From Nitrospira defluvii (lineage in GTDB: Bacteria; Nitrospirota; Nitrospiria; Nitrospirales; Nitrospiraceae), in contig WYAX01000015.1 of assembly GCA_011525625.1 (NCBI GenBank), forward strand, positions 124,001-188,000: DNA of 64,000 bases. Direction: 5' to 3'. Made by a program: the position numbers and the translations under genes. The notes beneath the pieces are model-generated. The model had not been told where the DNA came from. It searched no databases and saw only the letters and a list, made by a program, of their open reading frames with translations. Positions 36,454 to 45,279 of the stretch are shown here, one piece after another. Position 1 is the first letter of the stretch. The number at the start of each line of letters is the position of its first letter.

Positions 36454-37266
36454 TCACCATTTCCCGGCAATCCAATAGACGAAGATGCCGATCACCTCGT
36501 CGACGGCCTCTGTGGTGAGTAGTAAGGCGTTGACGGTGGGAATGAAATCGAAGAACGTCGCCCTCGCCCAAGCCTCCTTTGGCCGGTGCTGCGCCTCAAA
36601 GCCGCAGGCGACCGGCGTAACGACAAGACCCTGCTTCTCAAACAGGCCCACGGCGCGTGGCATGTGGTAGGCGGCGGTGACCAGCAAAATGCGCGCGGAT
36701 CCCAGCATCGCTTTGGTCTGGAGCGCATTTTCGTAGGTCGTGCGCGATTTCTCCTCGAGCAGCAGGGCGGACTCGGGGACGCCGAGACGGAGGGCCCATC
36801 GCTTCATCTCGCCGGCTTCGGATGGACCGGTCCGGAAGACGGTGGCATCGCCTCCCGTCAGCAGCAGCGTGGGCGCGACGCCCTGATGCCACAATGCGGC
36901 CCCGCACGCGGTCCGTTGGCGTGATGCGTCCTTGGCTTCGTCCGATGGCCGCAGCGAGCCCCTGTGATAGAGGCCACCTGCCAACACGACGATGACGTCA
37001 AAGCTCGACCCCGAAGCCGCGATGAACGGCGGGTATCCCATTTCAAGAGCTCCGATGTACGTCGTGGAGAGCAGAGGGGTTGCCGTGAGCAGTAGGAGCA
37101 GCACCGTGCAGAAGGCAAAACGCCTAATCCAGGTCGTGCGCCTGGGGGTGCCCGGGAGGCAGGCGACGAGCAGGGTGAGGAGGCCCGCTAGGACAATCCA
37201 AGACAGAGGATACAGGGTGTATTTCAACGCCTTATACACGCCGTACCACAGGGGCGTCAGGTCCAT
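36454..37266 (-). CDS. YdcF/DUF218 family membrane protein
   Basis: A 270-residue protein with two N-terminal membrane helices (about 10-32 and 47-65: VLAGLLTLLVACLPG and FCTVLLLLLTATPLLSTTY), then a DUF218 domain: FDVIVVLAGGLYHRGS, LLLTGGDATVF, and LLEEKSRTTYENALQTKAM, the TxENA motif typical of the family. Members such as SanA, YdcF and ElyC act at the envelope; ElyC affects undecaprenyl-phosphate metabolism. I start it at ATG 37266 (GGGAG upstream) rather than at the upstream frame. A further hydrophobic stretch near the C-terminus (NALLLTTEAVDEVIGIFVYW) could be a third helix. Confidence 0.75.
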   Translation of the reverse strand: MDLTPLWYGVYKALKYTLYPLSWIVLAGLLTLLVACLPGTPRRTTWIRRFAFCTVLLLLLTATPLLSTTYIGALEMGYPPFIAASGSSFDVIVVLAGGLYHRGSLRPSDEAKDASRQRTACGAALWHQGVAPTLLLTGGDATVFRTGPSEAGEMKRWALRLGVPESALLLEEKSRTTYENALQTKAMLGSARILLVTAAYHMPRAVGLFEKQGLVVTPVACGFEAQHRPKEAWARATFFDFIPTVNALLLTTEAVDEVIGIFVYWIAGKW

Positions 37267-37345
37267 AACCACTCCCAGTTGACTGACCGACAGAGGTTCA
37301 GCATACACGGAGGCAGTGGAGACACCAAGCAGTGAGGAGGAATTG

Positions 37346-37831
37346 ATGGCTGCGGGACGTCAGTATTGGTTGATGAAGTCGGAACCTGATGTGTTTTCCA
37401 TCGACGATCTGGTCCGTTCGCCGAACCGCACGACGTCGTGGGACGGGGTGCGGAACTATCAGGCGCGTAACTTTATGCGTGCGATGAAGCTGGGAGACCA
37501 GGTGCTGTTTTACCACAGCAATGCCAATCCACCGTCTGTGGTGGGCATTGCGGAGGTGGTCCAGACCGCCTACCCCGATGCAACGCAGTTCGATCCACAG
37601 GATCCGCACTATGATTCAGCCAGTAGGCCTGAACAACCGCGTTGGGATGTCGTGGATATTCGGTTTCTGGACAAGTTCGAGACGCCGCTCTCGCTGGATC
37701 TACTGCGAGGGCAGCCGAGGCTCAAGGGGATGGAGTTGCTGAGAAAGGGGTCGCGCTTGTCGGTTCAGCCGGTGCGGGCAGCCGAGTGGAATCAGGTTGT
37801 TCGGCTCGGCCGACGCCGCGCCGACGGATAG
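37346..37831 (+). CDS. EVE domain-containing protein
   Basis: A 161-residue protein that is essentially one EVE domain (YTH/PUA-like fold): QYWLMKSEPDVFSIDDL, WDGVRNYQARNFMR and GDQVLFYHSNANPPSVVGIA are the characteristic conserved blocks, with WMKSEP-like and aromatic-cage residues intact. EVE domains read modified bases in DNA or RNA and often occur beside restriction or defence genes; here no such neighbours are visible. GAGGAGG precedes ATG 37346. Confidence 0.88.
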   Translation: MAAGRQYWLMKSEPDVFSIDDLVRSPNRTTSWDGVRNYQARNFMRAMKLGDQVLFYHSNANPPSVVGIAEVVQTAYPDATQFDPQDPHYDSASRPEQPRWDVVDIRFLDKFETPLSLDLLRGQPRLKGMELLRKGSRLSVQPVRAAEWNQVVRLGRRRADG

Positions 37832-37884
37832 GCGACTGATTCACATGGGCTGCCGGAGATGCGGCGCCGGGGGAGGAACGCTGG

Positions 37885-38130
37885 CTAGCTACGGGCTTTT
37901 CCGTCATCGAGGTAGCGGTGTTGCCAATCCAACCAGGCATGTCCGAGCTCATGGGCAAGGATGTATCGTCGGCGCGTGACAGGAAGTCGTTTGCGGATAT
38001 AGATGACTTTGGCTTCGTTGTCCCAAATTCCATCCGCGTTTGCATCCTGCCGGTCCATCTCAGAGTCGGTTACCTGGCGGATCATGATGTGATAGCCGAA
38101 TGGAAGGACGACTTTATTTGGTATTCGCAC
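37885..38130 (-). CDS. Minimal HEXXH zinc-peptidase-like protein (ImmA/IrrE-type motif)
   Basis: An 81-residue protein with RRRYILAHELGHAWLDW (about 52-68), the HEXXH active-site helix of gluzincin/ImmA-like peptidases, preceded by EAKVIYIRKRL, the strand-turn that usually precedes that helix. The third metal ligand of IrrE/ImmA is not obvious, since only about 13 residues follow the motif, so the domain may be truncated or need a partner. GTG start with GAGGGA upstream. No HTH gene or prophage around it. It lies convergently with the EVE gene. Confidence 0.55.
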   Translation of the reverse strand: MRIPNKVVLPFGYHIMIRQVTDSEMDRQDANADGIWDNEAKVIYIRKRLPVTRRRYILAHELGHAWLDWQHRYLDDGKARS

Positions 38131-38348
38131 CGTATCCCTCGCTGTCTTTCCAATGGGCGCTGGTGCGCCCTATTCCTGCTCCCGGTTAGCCTAACACATT
38201 TCCCTTTTTCGCTTCCTGGTTAAAATATCGCTCACTATCAAGTAGTTATGTTATTCATCCCGAGGGAGGCTCTGTCGGACACTCCCGTGCGATCGCACCG
38301 TGCCGGATCGTGAGGAGCGGAGCTTGAGGATTTCAATTGAACGCTTGG

Positions 38349-39122
38349 ATGGTGTATCATCCGGCCATGGTCGACAAACTGCTTGCACAGGAACTGGCAA
38401 CTCCCTATCCCTCGGTCGTGCGGATCGTAGGGGTGAAAATCCGTGATCGGGGAGAGGTCAAGAAGTTCGATGCCGGAGAAGCAGCGTTGGCATTCGGGGA
38501 TCGCGTATTGCTCGATGTCGCCGGCGAATTGACCTATGGTGTGGTGTACGGGGTTCCGCAGGTGACGCCGTTTATCCCACCCATGCGTGTGATGCAGCCG
38601 ATTGTCAGGAAGGCCACCCAGGAAGATGCGGTGACCATCGATCGGTATGAGCGGCTGGCGTCTGAAGGAATGAGAGCCTGCCGGGAGCAGGCGGCGGCAC
38701 TTGGGCTCAGGATGAAGCTCGTCGAAGTGTTCTGCTCCTTTCATCGCCGGCAGATGACCTTTGTCTATACCGCCGATGATCGCATCGACTTTCGCGAACT
38801 GGTTCGCGTGCTCGCGCGCCGGTTCGGAGGACGCATCGAAATGCGCCAGGTGGGAGTGCGTGACGAAGCGAGCCGATTGGGTGGGATTGATACCTGCGGA
38901 CTCGTGTTGTGTTGTGCGGCCTTTCTGACGGAGGTCAAGCCGGTGACGGTGAAACAGGCCAGAGTCTTGGGGCTTCCCGTCGACGACCCCAAATTACTGG
39001 GCGTGTGTGGCCGCCTCAAGTGTTGCCTGTTATTTGAGGCGATGGAGAGTCAGCCTGTCCCGGCCTCGTCAAAGTCGTCCACCCTCATTAATCCTTCCCG
39101 TTCTCGTCTGGCTTCGTCCTAG
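38349..39122 (+). CDS. PSP1 domain-containing protein (RicT/YaaT-like)
   Basis: About 257 residues. The PSP1 core spans roughly residues 20-235: VRIVGVKIRDRGEVKKF, FGDRVLLDVAGELTYGVV, FHRRQMTFVYTADDRIDFR, FGGRIEMRQVGVRDEASRLG. A cysteine cluster follows (GLVLCCAAFL and GVCGRLKCCLLFE), which in RicT coordinates Fe-S clusters. RicT is part of the Ric complex controlling RNase Y in Bacillus; its role in Nitrospirota is not known. The start could be TTG 38337 (GAGGA upstream), ATG 38349 or ATG 38367. The C-terminal tail is Ser-rich and disordered. Confidence 0.85.
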   Translation: MVYHPAMVDKLLAQELATPYPSVVRIVGVKIRDRGEVKKFDAGEAALAFGDRVLLDVAGELTYGVVYGVPQVTPFIPPMRVMQPIVRKATQEDAVTIDRYERLASEGMRACREQAAALGLRMKLVEVFCSFHRRQMTFVYTADDRIDFRELVRVLARRFGGRIEMRQVGVRDEASRLGGIDTCGLVLCCAAFLTEVKPVTVKQARVLGLPVDDPKLLGVCGRLKCCLLFEAMESQPVPASSKSSTLINPSRSRLASS

Positions 39123-39247
39123 TCTAGAGTCTTCCATTCCGGTGTCCCGCACCGGTTCCATGACCGGCGCTTTGCTTGTCCCGTGGGTTGCGCCTGGACC
39201 CCCTCGTGCTTTTCCCTCGAAAGAGTATAATGACCATGAGGTGCTGA

Positions 39248-40339
39248 ATGCCTCAGGTACTGGTGCTCGGGGCCGGAAAGATCGGGTCGTTGGTTGCGGC
39301 GCTGTTAGCGACCAAGGGGCAGTATCAGGTTCACCTGGCCGATCTCACGCTCGATGCCCCTAAACGACTGATCGATGAATTGTCTCTGTCCACGGTCACG
39401 CCGTGTGCGTTGGACGTGCGTCGCCCCAACTCGCTTGAAGACTATGTGACCTCCCACCGGTTTGATGCCGTTCTCTCCGGGCTTCCCTATTTTCATAATC
39501 CAGCGGTCGCCGAACTCGCGCGGACCTACCACCTGCACTATTTTGACCTGACTGAGGACGTGGCTGTGACTGAGCGTGTGAAGGTGATCAGCGAGGGGGC
39601 TGATCGAGCCTTCATTCCTCAATGCGGCTTGGCACCGGGGTTTATCAGTATTGTCACCAACGATGTGATCAGTCGATTCGATTCTATTGACCATGTGAAG
39701 ATGCGGGTCGGAGCGTTGCCGGTTCATCCAAGCAATGCGTTGAAGTATTCCCTCACATGGTCCACCGACGGGCTCCTGAACGAGTATGGGAACGCTTGTC
39801 TTGGAATCGAAGGGGGGCAGGAAGTCCGTCTGCAACCCCTGGAAGGGTACGAGACGATTGAATTGGATGGTCTGCTCTACGAGGCGTTCAATACGTCCGG
39901 TGGGTTGGGGACGTTAGCGGATACGTATCGTGGACGGGTCCGCACCATGAACTATAAGACATTGCGGTACCCTGGCCATTGCGAAAAAATTCAATTCCTC
40001 ATGAACGATCTAAAATTGAATGAAGATCGGGACACACTGAAACGCATCCTGGAACGAGCGATTCCGCAGACATATCAAGACGTCGTCTTGATCTATGCCT
40101 CGGTAACCGGGACCCGGAAGGGCGAGCTCTTCGAGGAAACCTATGTCAAGAAGGTCTATCCGCGGACCATGATGGGACGCCTGTGGTCTGCGATTCAGGT
40201 GACCACCGCCTCGTCATTGTGCTGTGTGGTGGATCTTGTTATGGCCAGTTCATCGGACTATCGCGGCTTTGTGAGACAGGAAGATTTCCTCCTCCAGGAT
40301 GTGTTGGACAATCGCTTCGGAGAATGCTTTCGCTCCTAG
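39248..40339 (+). CDS. Saccharopine dehydrogenase-like oxidoreductase, probable L-lysine 6-dehydrogenase
   Basis: A 363-residue protein with a Rossmann NAD-binding start VLVLGAGKIGSLVAALLA (about 5-22). Length and segments CGLAPGFISIVTNDV, LPVHPSNALKYSLTWS and FNTSGGLGTLADTY followed by LRYPGHCEKI resemble lysine 6-dehydrogenase (LYSDH) more than the longer fungal-type saccharopine dehydrogenase. LYSDH oxidises lysine to 2-aminoadipate 6-semialdehyde, the substrate of the ALDH7 enzyme encoded 6 bases downstream. A carboxynorspermidine dehydrogenase activity is an alternative within the same fold, but the neighbours favour lysine catabolism. Confidence 0.7.
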   Translation: MPQVLVLGAGKIGSLVAALLATKGQYQVHLADLTLDAPKRLIDELSLSTVTPCALDVRRPNSLEDYVTSHRFDAVLSGLPYFHNPAVAELARTYHLHYFDLTEDVAVTERVKVISEGADRAFIPQCGLAPGFISIVTNDVISRFDSIDHVKMRVGALPVHPSNALKYSLTWSTDGLLNEYGNACLGIEGGQEVRLQPLEGYETIELDGLLYEAFNTSGGLGTLADTYRGRVRTMNYKTLRYPGHCEKIQFLMNDLKLNEDRDTLKRILERAIPQTYQDVVLIYASVTGTRKGELFEETYVKKVYPRTMMGRLWSAIQVTTASSLCCVVDLVMASSSDYRGFVRQEDFLLQDVLDNRFGECFRS

Positions 40340-40345
40340 CAGATC

Positions 40346-41905
40346 ATGACAATGTCGGAACTGTTCACGTCATTAGGCTTGTTGCAGGAACAGCCGGGAG
40401 GCTGTTTCTCCTCAACCGCTTGGACCAGTACGGCGGGGGCGGGAGTTGTGGAGTCTCGGAATCCGTCGAATGGGGCGGTGCTGGGTCGTGTCTACGCCTG
40501 TTCCGATGCAGACTACACCATGCTCGTCGACGGTGTGAGCCAACGGCAGGTCTCCTGGCGGCAGGTTCCGGCTCCCAAGCGAGGCGAGGTGATTCGATTG
40601 ATCGGGCAGGCGCTGAGGGAGAACAAAGACGCTCTGGGAACGCTGGTGTCGCTGGAAGTGGGCAAGATCAAAGCCGAGGGTGACGGTGAGGTGCAGGAGA
40701 TGATCGACATGGCGGACTTTGCCGTAGGGCTTTCCCGCATGTTGTATGGGCAGACCATGCATTCGGAACGCCCTCGACATCGGATGTACGAACAATGGCA
40801 TCCCTTGGGCGTCGTGGGGGTAATCACCGCGTTTAATTTCCCCGTTGCCGTCTGGGCTTGGAACGCCTTCATTGCCGCCGTTGCCGGAAATACAGTGTTA
40901 TGGAAGCCCTCGCCCAAAGTGCCGCTCTGTGCACTGGCTGTGCACCATCTCTGCAATCGTGTGTTGGATGACGCCGGGTATCCCGGCGTATTCGCGCTGC
41001 TCACCACGGATCGGATCGATCTCGCCGATCGGATGATTCGTGACGAGCGGCTTCCGCTGATCTCATTTACCGGGTCGGTGCCAGTGGGACGGCACGTGGC
41101 GGAAGTGGTCGGGCATCGCCTGGGGCGCAGTCTGTTGGAATTGAGCGGCAATAATGCGGTGATTGTGGATGAGACGGCAGATCTCGAACTAGCCACGCGT
41201 GCGATTGTCTTCGGCGCGGTCGGGACAGCGGGTCAGCGCTGCACGAGTACCAGGCGGGTGATCGTACATGAGCTGCACTATGCGGAGTTGGTGTCTCGAC
41301 TCCGTGGCGCCTATGCTCAAGTGAGAATCGGCGATCCTCTGGCGCCCGACGTCTTGATGGGACCGTTGATTGATGCTCTTGCAGTTGCGAGGTATCAAGC
41401 GGCGCTTGAGGCGGTGATCCAAGCTGGTGGAGAAGTTCTTTTCGGAGGGCATGTGTTGCCAGGCCCCGGACATTTTGTCGAGCCGACGATCGTGCGCGCT
41501 CATCATGATTGGGATATTGTCCAGCAAGAAACGTTTGCGCCGATCCTCTATGTGATGACCTTTCGAACGCTGGATGAAGCCATCCACATGCAAAATGCAG
41601 TGCCGCAGGGGTTGTCGTCTGCCCTGTTTACTCAACACCTTCGCCATAGTGAGACCTTCTTGTCGGCCATGGGGAGTGACTGCGGAATTGCGAACATCAA
41701 TATCGGTACCTCAGGCGCGGAAATTGGTGGGGCATTCGGCGGAGAGAAGACCACCGGGGGCGGGCGCGAAGCCGGATCTGATGCCTGGAAAGCATATATG
41801 CGGCGGCAGACGACGACCATCAATTGGGGTACGGAGCTGCCGTTGGCGCAGGGCGTGAGGTTCGGGCGAGCGGAAGGAGGAGATCATGATGGGACAAGCG
41901 TCTGA
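40346..41905 (+). CDS. ALDH7/antiquitin-type aldehyde dehydrogenase (aminoadipate semialdehyde dehydrogenase)
   Basis: A 519-residue NAD-dependent aldehyde dehydrogenase. Catalytic Glu lies in LLELSGNNAV (about 254-263), the nucleophilic Cys in GTAGQRCTSTRR (Cys at about 302). The C-terminal block GGEKTTGGGREAGSDAWKAY and the following INW...LPLAQG stretch are the hallmark of ALDH7/antiquitin, which converts 2-aminoadipate semialdehyde to 2-aminoadipate in lysine degradation. It begins 6 bases after the LYSDH-like gene and its end overlaps the next gene by 20 bases, so the three form an operon. Confidence 0.85.
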   Translation: MTMSELFTSLGLLQEQPGGCFSSTAWTSTAGAGVVESRNPSNGAVLGRVYACSDADYTMLVDGVSQRQVSWRQVPAPKRGEVIRLIGQALRENKDALGTLVSLEVGKIKAEGDGEVQEMIDMADFAVGLSRMLYGQTMHSERPRHRMYEQWHPLGVVGVITAFNFPVAVWAWNAFIAAVAGNTVLWKPSPKVPLCALAVHHLCNRVLDDAGYPGVFALLTTDRIDLADRMIRDERLPLISFTGSVPVGRHVAEVVGHRLGRSLLELSGNNAVIVDETADLELATRAIVFGAVGTAGQRCTSTRRVIVHELHYAELVSRLRGAYAQVRIGDPLAPDVLMGPLIDALAVARYQAALEAVIQAGGEVLFGGHVLPGPGHFVEPTIVRAHHDWDIVQQETFAPILYVMTFRTLDEAIHMQNAVPQGLSSALFTQHLRHSETFLSAMGSDCGIANINIGTSGAEIGGAFGGEKTTGGGREAGSDAWKAYMRRQTTTINWGTELPLAQGVRFGRAEGGDHDGTSV

Positions 41906-42482
41906 ACTCGATGCCGTCTTGGCTCGGATGACCGCTGAATTTCTGGCGCACAACAGTGCGGCCGAACTGCTTCGCCAGGCGCTGGATGAGGTCGGGGTGG
42001 GATTTGTGCCGGTGATGGATCATGTCACCATCAGGACCACGGATATTGACCAACGAGCGGAGGAGTTCATTGAGTTGGGCTACGAGTATGACGAAACGAT
42101 TCGGTATGAAGATTGGTTCGCGAAAGTCTACCGGAGGCCCGGGTATCCGGCGCTCTTCGTCGATCAGGCTTATCCCGACGACCGCGGGAAAACCAGTATC
42201 ATTCCTCGCTGGGTCGAAAAGTTCGGTGATCGAGTATGGCACCATGTGGCAGTGCGGGTCGAAGACATCGAGCAGGCCATTCTCAAGTTGAAAGCGAGGG
42301 GCATCGTCTTTGCCGGGGAGATTGTCGGTGCACCTGGAGGCCCGCTGAGGCAGATTTTTACGGCCCCCGAGATGGTCGATGGCCAGCCCTTCTCAGTGCT
42401 GGAATTAGCCGAGCGGCATCAAGGGTACCAGGGATTTCTTCCCCCGCAAGCGGATAGTTTGATGCGATCTACCGTGCGCTGA
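41886..42482 (+). CDS. Small VOC-fold protein resembling DUF1338 2-oxoadipate dioxygenase/decarboxylase
   Basis: A 198-residue protein with a two-half VOC fold. The N-terminal part (LLRQALDEVGVGF, VMDHVTIRTTDID, FIELGYEYDETIRY) resembles the start of DUF1338/HglS enzymes, which turn 2-oxoadipate into 2-hydroxyglutarate. Predicted Fe ligands are His46, His120 and Glu173, and Arg50 keeps the H-x3-R spacing seen in HglS (His70/Arg74). It is less than half the usual HglS length. AAGGAGGAG precedes ATG 41886. Position, overlapping an ALDH7 gene, supports a role after aminoadipate in lysine breakdown; a generic VOC dioxygenase is the alternative. Confidence 0.55.
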   Translation: MMGQASELDAVLARMTAEFLAHNSAAELLRQALDEVGVGFVPVMDHVTIRTTDIDQRAEEFIELGYEYDETIRYEDWFAKVYRRPGYPALFVDQAYPDDRGKTSIIPRWVEKFGDRVWHHVAVRVEDIEQAILKLKARGIVFAGEIVGAPGGPLRQIFTAPEMVDGQPFSVLELAERHQGYQGFLPPQADSLMRSTVR

Positions 42483-42779
42483 CCCCGTTGGCTCAAGCCA
42501 ATCCTTGTTGTCTACCAGTGCGTTGCAGAGAGGCTGTTGTTTCTCTCCGTCTAGCCTAGGCCGGTTCCACCAAGTGGCCTACAATGCTCGTCTGCGCTAC
42601 GCCGAGCTGACCGGTTCGTCTTGCTGCGAACGACCCAGGAGGTCATGGAGATGGTGCGAGGTGCCTTACCGCTTCGCCCAATCACTGTGCTGGGAGCTGT
42701 CAGTGTGTCCGGAGGCAGTGATGGCCTCCTGAAGGCCTCCCTCTCCGGCGAGGCTCCTCATGGCACGGTGGTAATTCAC

Positions 42780-43660
42780 GGCGTAACTGTCCCCGATCTC
42801 GTTCCGCTGCCTGTCGTCGTTCCCGTCTCCTCCTTCAATTGCACTCATGCTGCGAAAATCGAACTTGAGAAGCACCTGTATTTCGGGGGCGGCTTTCGAG
42901 GAATAACGCCGTTCCTTGGCTTTTTGTCACAATCCGAAGTCGGATTTGGCGATTCTCTGCCTACATCAATCGGAGTCGGTGGTGGGATGTGGGGACGTCA
43001 GTTGCCGAAGGTCTACAATATGGCTTCAACCATGTGAAGTTCGGGGATGCGCGGGCGTGTCCCCTGAGAGAACACGCTATCAGGCCGATTCAGAACCCGG
43101 TCGAAATGGTCGAAGGACGTCTGTCCAGTTTGGAGGTGAATGTGCCGGGCATCTCTGAATCTATTGCAGTCCATGCGCGGACGGTTCTCTCAAGCAACTC
43201 AGCAGTCGACAAATTGATGATGGATGACCAAAAAGCGATGGACGAGGCGGCTGCTCGCCATCCGGGGCTTCCAAAGGGGAAAGCTCGCTGCATCTTGTGC
43301 CACAACGGGTCGAATTTCACCGTAAATCAATTCCGCAATCTCGGTGTGCCCAGGTTGGCCCCATGAAGGAATCCCTCGGTCGGTACGATGCGACTCGGGT
43401 GGAAACAGATAAGGATGCGTGACAGGTACTCACGCTACGCAGCTCCACGGAAACGTCTCTGTACATGCAGGAGGGTGCTGTAAGACGCTGGAGGAAGTGG
43501 TTGAGCGTATGGATGAGGGCACAAGGGGTGCACTTCCAATTTACGCTCCCTCATGAAGCCCTTGGGGCTGACACCAGAAGAAAAAGCTGATTGCATGGTA
43601 TTCTCCGGGCGTTGACGGGAGCATCCCTCACGTTTACGATGCCGAAGTTGCCACTATGAT
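42780..43660 (+). pseudogene. Decayed di-haem cytochrome c peroxidase (MauG/CcpA family)
   Basis: Fragments of a bacterial di-haem peroxidase are recognisable in order but in different frames. IELEKHLYF and VGFGDSLPTSIGVGGG, with the stop soon after KVYNMAS (42860-43037), come first. Shifted frames give FCHNP (first haem site, one Cys lost), then HAIRPIQNPVEM, and KARCILCHNGSNFT with QFRNLGV, the second haem region (43080-43366). A further frame holds GRYDATRVETDK, another KTLEEVVERMDEG and KPLGLTPEEKAD near 43560-43600. At least four frameshifts or stops break it and there is no surviving full-length frame. Start and end are approximate. Confidence 0.7.
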
Positions 43661-43770
43661 GTAATTTTGAATCGTTTTCTGAGAATCAGACTCTAAACAT
43701 GATGTACGAAGAGGACGGTCCTGTGAGTGGGCTCGGAAAACCAACCAAACAATAGAGGAGGCCAACTGTG

Positions 43771-44289
43771 ATGAAAAAAGGACTACTGGCTGTCTTAGCG
43801 GCGGCTACGATTGGATGTGCGGGAGTTGCTCCCCAGAAAGCGGTGAGTGGTGAGCCACAGTCTCCGGTTCAAGGATTTGATATTCATGTGCAGGCGCCCC
43901 ATCTCATGCCGAATGGTGAACCGGGGGGGCCCTACCATCACTATTGTAAAGGTATCTCCGATCAAATCCTCCAGTGCCTGCTCTTTGATTCACCGGATCC
44001 AAAAGCCAAGCTGGTGGCCATTGAATATTTCGTATCCAAGGATCTCACGCGGAAATTGCCTCCGATTCAATGGCATCGCCACTTCCATGACCACAAGGTG
44101 GAAATTGCGACCGGTCGTGTGCAGGTCCTCGATCTTCCCCCTGACCAGGCAGCGAAAGTGGCGGAAGTCGCAGCCGGTACCGATGGCGTGATCTATCATC
44201 TTTGGCAGGCTGGACAAGAGTTCCCGGATGGAACGGTTTCCTTCCCGCAATCACTGGGACACAAGTTCCCGGGGCATTCGGACAAATAA
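43771..44289 (+). CDS. DUF1264-family lipoprotein
   Basis: A 172-residue protein with a lipoprotein signal: KKGLLAVLAAATIGCAG, lipobox Cys about residue 16. The mature part carries YHHYCKGISDQILQCLLFDS and VAIEYFVSKDL followed by IQWHRHFHDHKVE, which match the DUF1264 (oil-body-associated-like) pattern; the His-rich stretch could bind metal. GAGGAGG lies upstream; the frame starts at GTG 43768 or ATG 43771. A c-type cytochrome gene follows by 94 bases in the same direction. Function unknown. Confidence 0.75.
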   Translation: MKKGLLAVLAAATIGCAGVAPQKAVSGEPQSPVQGFDIHVQAPHLMPNGEPGGPYHHYCKGISDQILQCLLFDSPDPKAKLVAIEYFVSKDLTRKLPPIQWHRHFHDHKVEIATGRVQVLDLPPDQAAKVAEVAAGTDGVIYHLWQAGQEFPDGTVSFPQSLGHKFPGHSDK

Positions 44290-44383
44290 TAGGCATGCGG
44301 ACCCAGGCCTCCTCCGGCTGGGAGGAGGTCTGGGCTTAACCAAAACGATACGAAGCGAGCCGACGAGGCAGCAGAGAGGGGCC

Positions 44384-44830
44384 ATGATATCCAAACTATG
44401 GAAGAGGTGGATCTTAGGTCTTTCTCTATTGGGAGTGTGGACAACGCCAGCGTTAGCAACCGACCAGGCGGTTTTGCGTCCCCGAGTGCCTGCCGACAAA
44501 ATCGACGAAGCGAAAGCTTGGACCAATCCCATCCCGGCTACCGCCGAAAACATCGAAAAAGGGAAAGCCCTGTTCCAGGGAAAAGCATTTTGTGCAACCT
44601 GCCATGGCAGGGAAGGCAAGGGGCTTGCCGATATTGAGGGTTTGCGTGGAAAACTGCCGAGAAATTTCACCGATAGGATATGGCAAGCTGCCAGAAGCGA
44701 TGGAGAATTGTTGTGGATTTTGAAGAATGGGAGTCCTGGAACTGATATGGCGCCCTTTATTCCCCTCGTGCTGACGGAAGAAGAGGCTTGGCAGGTGCTT
44801 TTGTATGTGCGATCGTTCGGTCAGCGGTAA
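44384..44830 (+). CDS. Exported monohaem c-type cytochrome
   Basis: A 148-residue protein with a signal peptide (ILGLSLLGVWTTPALA) and a class I cytochrome fold: the haem-binding CATCH motif in GKAFCATCHGREGKG (about 67-81), with a Met ligand in DMAPFIPLVLTEEEAWQVL (Met in the GxxMxxF region). Electron transfer in the periplasm is likely, probably as carrier for the respiratory chain. GAGAGGGGCC precedes ATG 44384. The open frame upstream (to 44228) overlaps the lipoprotein gene and is not used. Confidence 0.85.
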   Translation: MISKLWKRWILGLSLLGVWTTPALATDQAVLRPRVPADKIDEAKAWTNPIPATAENIEKGKALFQGKAFCATCHGREGKGLADIEGLRGKLPRNFTDRIWQAARSDGELLWILKNGSPGTDMAPFIPLVLTEEEAWQVLLYVRSFGQR

Positions 44831-45279
44831 CGGGAACGGGAACGTCCAGTGTCGTTTCTTGCTATTATGAGGGCGAACCGCTTTGGGCGTTCATGCTGAC
44901 CGGCATACCGACTATTCTCCCGGGGCCCGACCAAGTGGCCGTGTAAATTTTCCCAGTCACAGCGTTTCCCATCAGGTGCGTGCATTCCACCCCCAATTCG
45001 ATTCTGAGGCGAGGTTTCAGCGAACGCACTCAGATTCGCCTGCTTGTATTGGTACGACCTCGTGAGGTGCTTGTTCCGAACGTCCTGAAGGTTTCCCTCC
45101 TTGAGCCTCTCCCCAAGCGTCGCACAAGTGAGTCGGACCCGTTCATCTTCGCCCACTACGCCAGGCCAGTGTGACCACTGCGTAGGGCCGGAGTCTGAAG
45201 CTAACCGCGTTGTCTTCAGTGCGACGAAGATCGCATAGCGTGTTCTCCGACGATATGGCTCCCTTCGAAAGGTCTCCAT
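44831..45279. other. Gene-poor stretch left of IS21 remnant
   Basis: Over 440 bases with no convincing gene. A minus-strand frame of about 152 codons covers it (44821-45279), but it lacks a ribosome binding site or recognisable domain. Part of it (about 45130-45279) may be decayed insertion sequence flank, since it continues directly into the istB remnant. Confidence 0.4.

Noticed and set aside
44821-45279. 152-codon minus-strand frame beside the IS21 remnant
   Set aside because: No ribosome binding site or motif; probably decayed flank.
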